This document shows positions 62,187 through 64,000 of a stretch of 64,000 nucleotides of DNA, piece by piece (the stretch's first letter is position 1; every line of letters begins with the position of its first letter). Origin of the DNA: Sinonovacula constricta. Lineage: Eukaryota > Mollusca > Bivalvia > Cardiida > Solecurtidae. Made by a program: the position numbers and the translations under genes. A model generated the notes under the pieces. It did not search any database, was not told the origin of the DNA, and saw only the letters and a list, made by a program, of their open reading frames with translations. The stretch lies in NCBI GenBank assembly GCA_007844125.1, contig CM017558.1:28891567-28955566 (forward strand), written 5' to 3'.

Positions 62187-62555
62187 CTCATACTATCATT
62201 CTAAAATCTCCTGCTCCCATAATTATACTCTAAAATTCATACTCTCATAACTATGATCTGATAGTCATACTGTCATTATTGTACTCGGATATTAATACTC
62301 TCATAATTATGCTATGATATTTATACTCTTATAACTATACTCTGATATTAATGCTCTCATAATTATACTCGGATATTAATATTCTTATAATTATGCTATG
62401 TTATTAATATCTCATAACAATTCTCTGATAGTCATACTCTCATAATTATACTCGATATTAATACTCTCATAATGATGCTATAATAGTCACACTCTCATAA
62501 TTATGCTATAATATTAATACTCCCATAATTATACTCCGACAATACTCTCATACAC
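62187..62555. repeat. ~30-bp AT-rich minisatellite, about 12 copies
   Basis: Units alternate ACTCTCATAATTATACTC and TGATATTAAT or TGATAGTCAT, with frequent small changes. Confidence 0.5.
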
Positions 62556-64000
62556 TTTGTTTCAACTAAACTTGTGTAATCCTGCGTTTATATCTTACTT
62601 CTTAATATGCTCTGGCATGTATACATTTAACAATTTAGCGGGTAAATTTTATTTTGCGTTAACCAACTTAGTTTCAAATAAGGCATTGTAAACTGACACC
62701 AACTTAAAATATACCATCAAAACACTTAAACTCACATTTGCACGTCTGCAGCATAATTAACATTATTTTATCATATTTGACACTGATGTAGGTATAAATA
62801 GATACACACGTCATTAAAAAAATCCGAATGTGTCAGTTTTATGCCTTCTCTTTGTATCCGGTTTCAGAATAAAAGCTTGCACACAATATTGTCTTTCTTT
62901 GTTAATGACCTGTTAAGACTATGCAAAATAATTGCATTATCAAATTGCTATCCCGCAGCCGTTTTATGCTATTTTTATATCTTTTAACTGTCACCTGATA
63001 ACTGAAATATTATAGGTGGGACGTAAAATTAAAAAAAAATCAAGAAAACCAACAAAATACCACATTATAACACCGAAAATCTGAGGAAGCAATACCACAC
63101 TATATAAACAATGTATTTAAAAGCCCTTAAATTTTGTTAATAATGAGTAAGGCGCAAAGTAAAAGGGTTCTTTGTAATTATTGAGCCTAAAAAATTATGA
63201 CAGAAGGTTTCAAGATTATTTAGCTGTGGCGTTTGATTTAGTGACACATTTGTATAACGCCAAGGCAAAACAACATTCAGACGTTTCACAGAGATGCAAC
63301 TATTCTACTTCGCATATCTTCGGATATCTTCGGGTATTTTCGTAATTACGGAAGCAAGGGAGACAGGACGGCTTCCCATGACAAGATTGTTCGTATCTTC
63401 TACTGATAAGCCTGGTGAAGTGTATCACACTCCGTCTTTTCGCTTATCAACGAATCGTCGTTTATCTAAATAGATGTTGCGACTATGTCATTAAGTTGGG
63501 TTCACAAATTTAGGGGATTAAAATCCGTATCACCAGTGACAAGTCGACCAATGTTTAACATTGCACCAACGTCTGCATCAAGAAAATGTTATCACGTTAT
63601 ATGTTTACAGTCTAGATTAGATATAATAACAAGTTACCCTGGAATTAGAGTAATGCTATATTAATTTAGTTCTTAAAGAGATAATTACAATGTGTCATAT
63701 TTCAACCAGAGTCTACGTGAGGGAAATCCCACCGCGGATTGCCTCGCGAACATTAATTAAAGGAAGAGAAATCTTAATAAGATTTATCACTTTATATGCA
63801 ATATTGTGTTTATTATCTTTTAATTAATCGGCCGTAAGGATTTTTATCGGAATGATTAAAGAGAAAACAGAATGATACAAATTTTCTTAGCTAGAAATTG
63901 AAAACCATGGACATCAGTTTAATGAACATCTCCCTCTCTCGATCTCTCGCATCTATTTCGATCTCTATTACCCATCTCTTATCTAGTCTCTTCTCTCTCG
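62556..64000. other. AT-rich right end of the window
   Basis: No gene recognised. A denser non-repetitive patch at 63690-63860 has several ATTAATTA-type words, and a TCTC-rich low-complexity run begins near 63928 and reaches the window edge. Confidence 0.5.

Overview
The window looks like nuclear DNA of a mollusc, most likely a bivalve. It is AT-rich, its genes have many GT-AG introns, and it is full of short dispersed elements: two tRNA-derived SINE families, several MITEs and many minisatellites. Its tandem TGACCTTGACCTT repeat is of a type I associate with bivalve genomes. Species cannot be fixed from sequence alone. There are no bacterial features such as operons, CRISPR arrays or insertion sequences.

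Four protein-coding genes can be supported, three of them by exon models whose splice phases all agree. (1) Minus strand, 3309-9088: a six-exon gene for a 169-residue protein with a mitochondrial-type N-terminus and one membrane span, resembling the Deltamethrin-resistance (prag01) family. (2) Plus strand, 11761-13350: an intronless coding region for a 529-residue orphan class A G-protein-coupled receptor with a 5'-UTR splice acceptor just upstream. (3) Minus strand, 18735-33023: a 13-exon gene for a 593-residue LRRC74-like protein, with ribonuclease-inhibitor-type leucine-rich repeats followed by two EF-hands. (4) Minus strand, 48270-56676: a four-exon protocadherin of 1128 residues whose whole ectodomain (seven cadherin repeats) sits in one 2.7-kb exon, with possible alternative tail exons at 47219-48080. 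The genes are functionally unrelated; nothing suggests they act together.

The rest is intron and intergenic DNA. Notable elements are a TTAA-flanked MITE (15403-15830), a TIR element with a 5-bp target duplication (4443-5480), a Mutator-like MITE with a perfect 9-bp target duplication (26945-27337) plus a 108-bp relative (38811-38918), a SINE flanked by a 56-bp direct duplication (7013-7444), and minisatellites inside the LRRC74-like gene that abut its splice sites. One of these carries a copy of the exon-4 splice donor in most of its 15 units. About 14 kb (33.1-47.2 kb) and the last 7 kb show no convincing gene. I found no clear new biological system. The best leads are the splice-site-carrying minisatellite, the MITEs, the possible alternative protocadherin tails, and a cluster of GC-rich hairpins near 61.1 kb. 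[Form note: the original answer gave no confidence for any feature; the uniform 0.5 is a placeholder required by the schema, not an assessment.]
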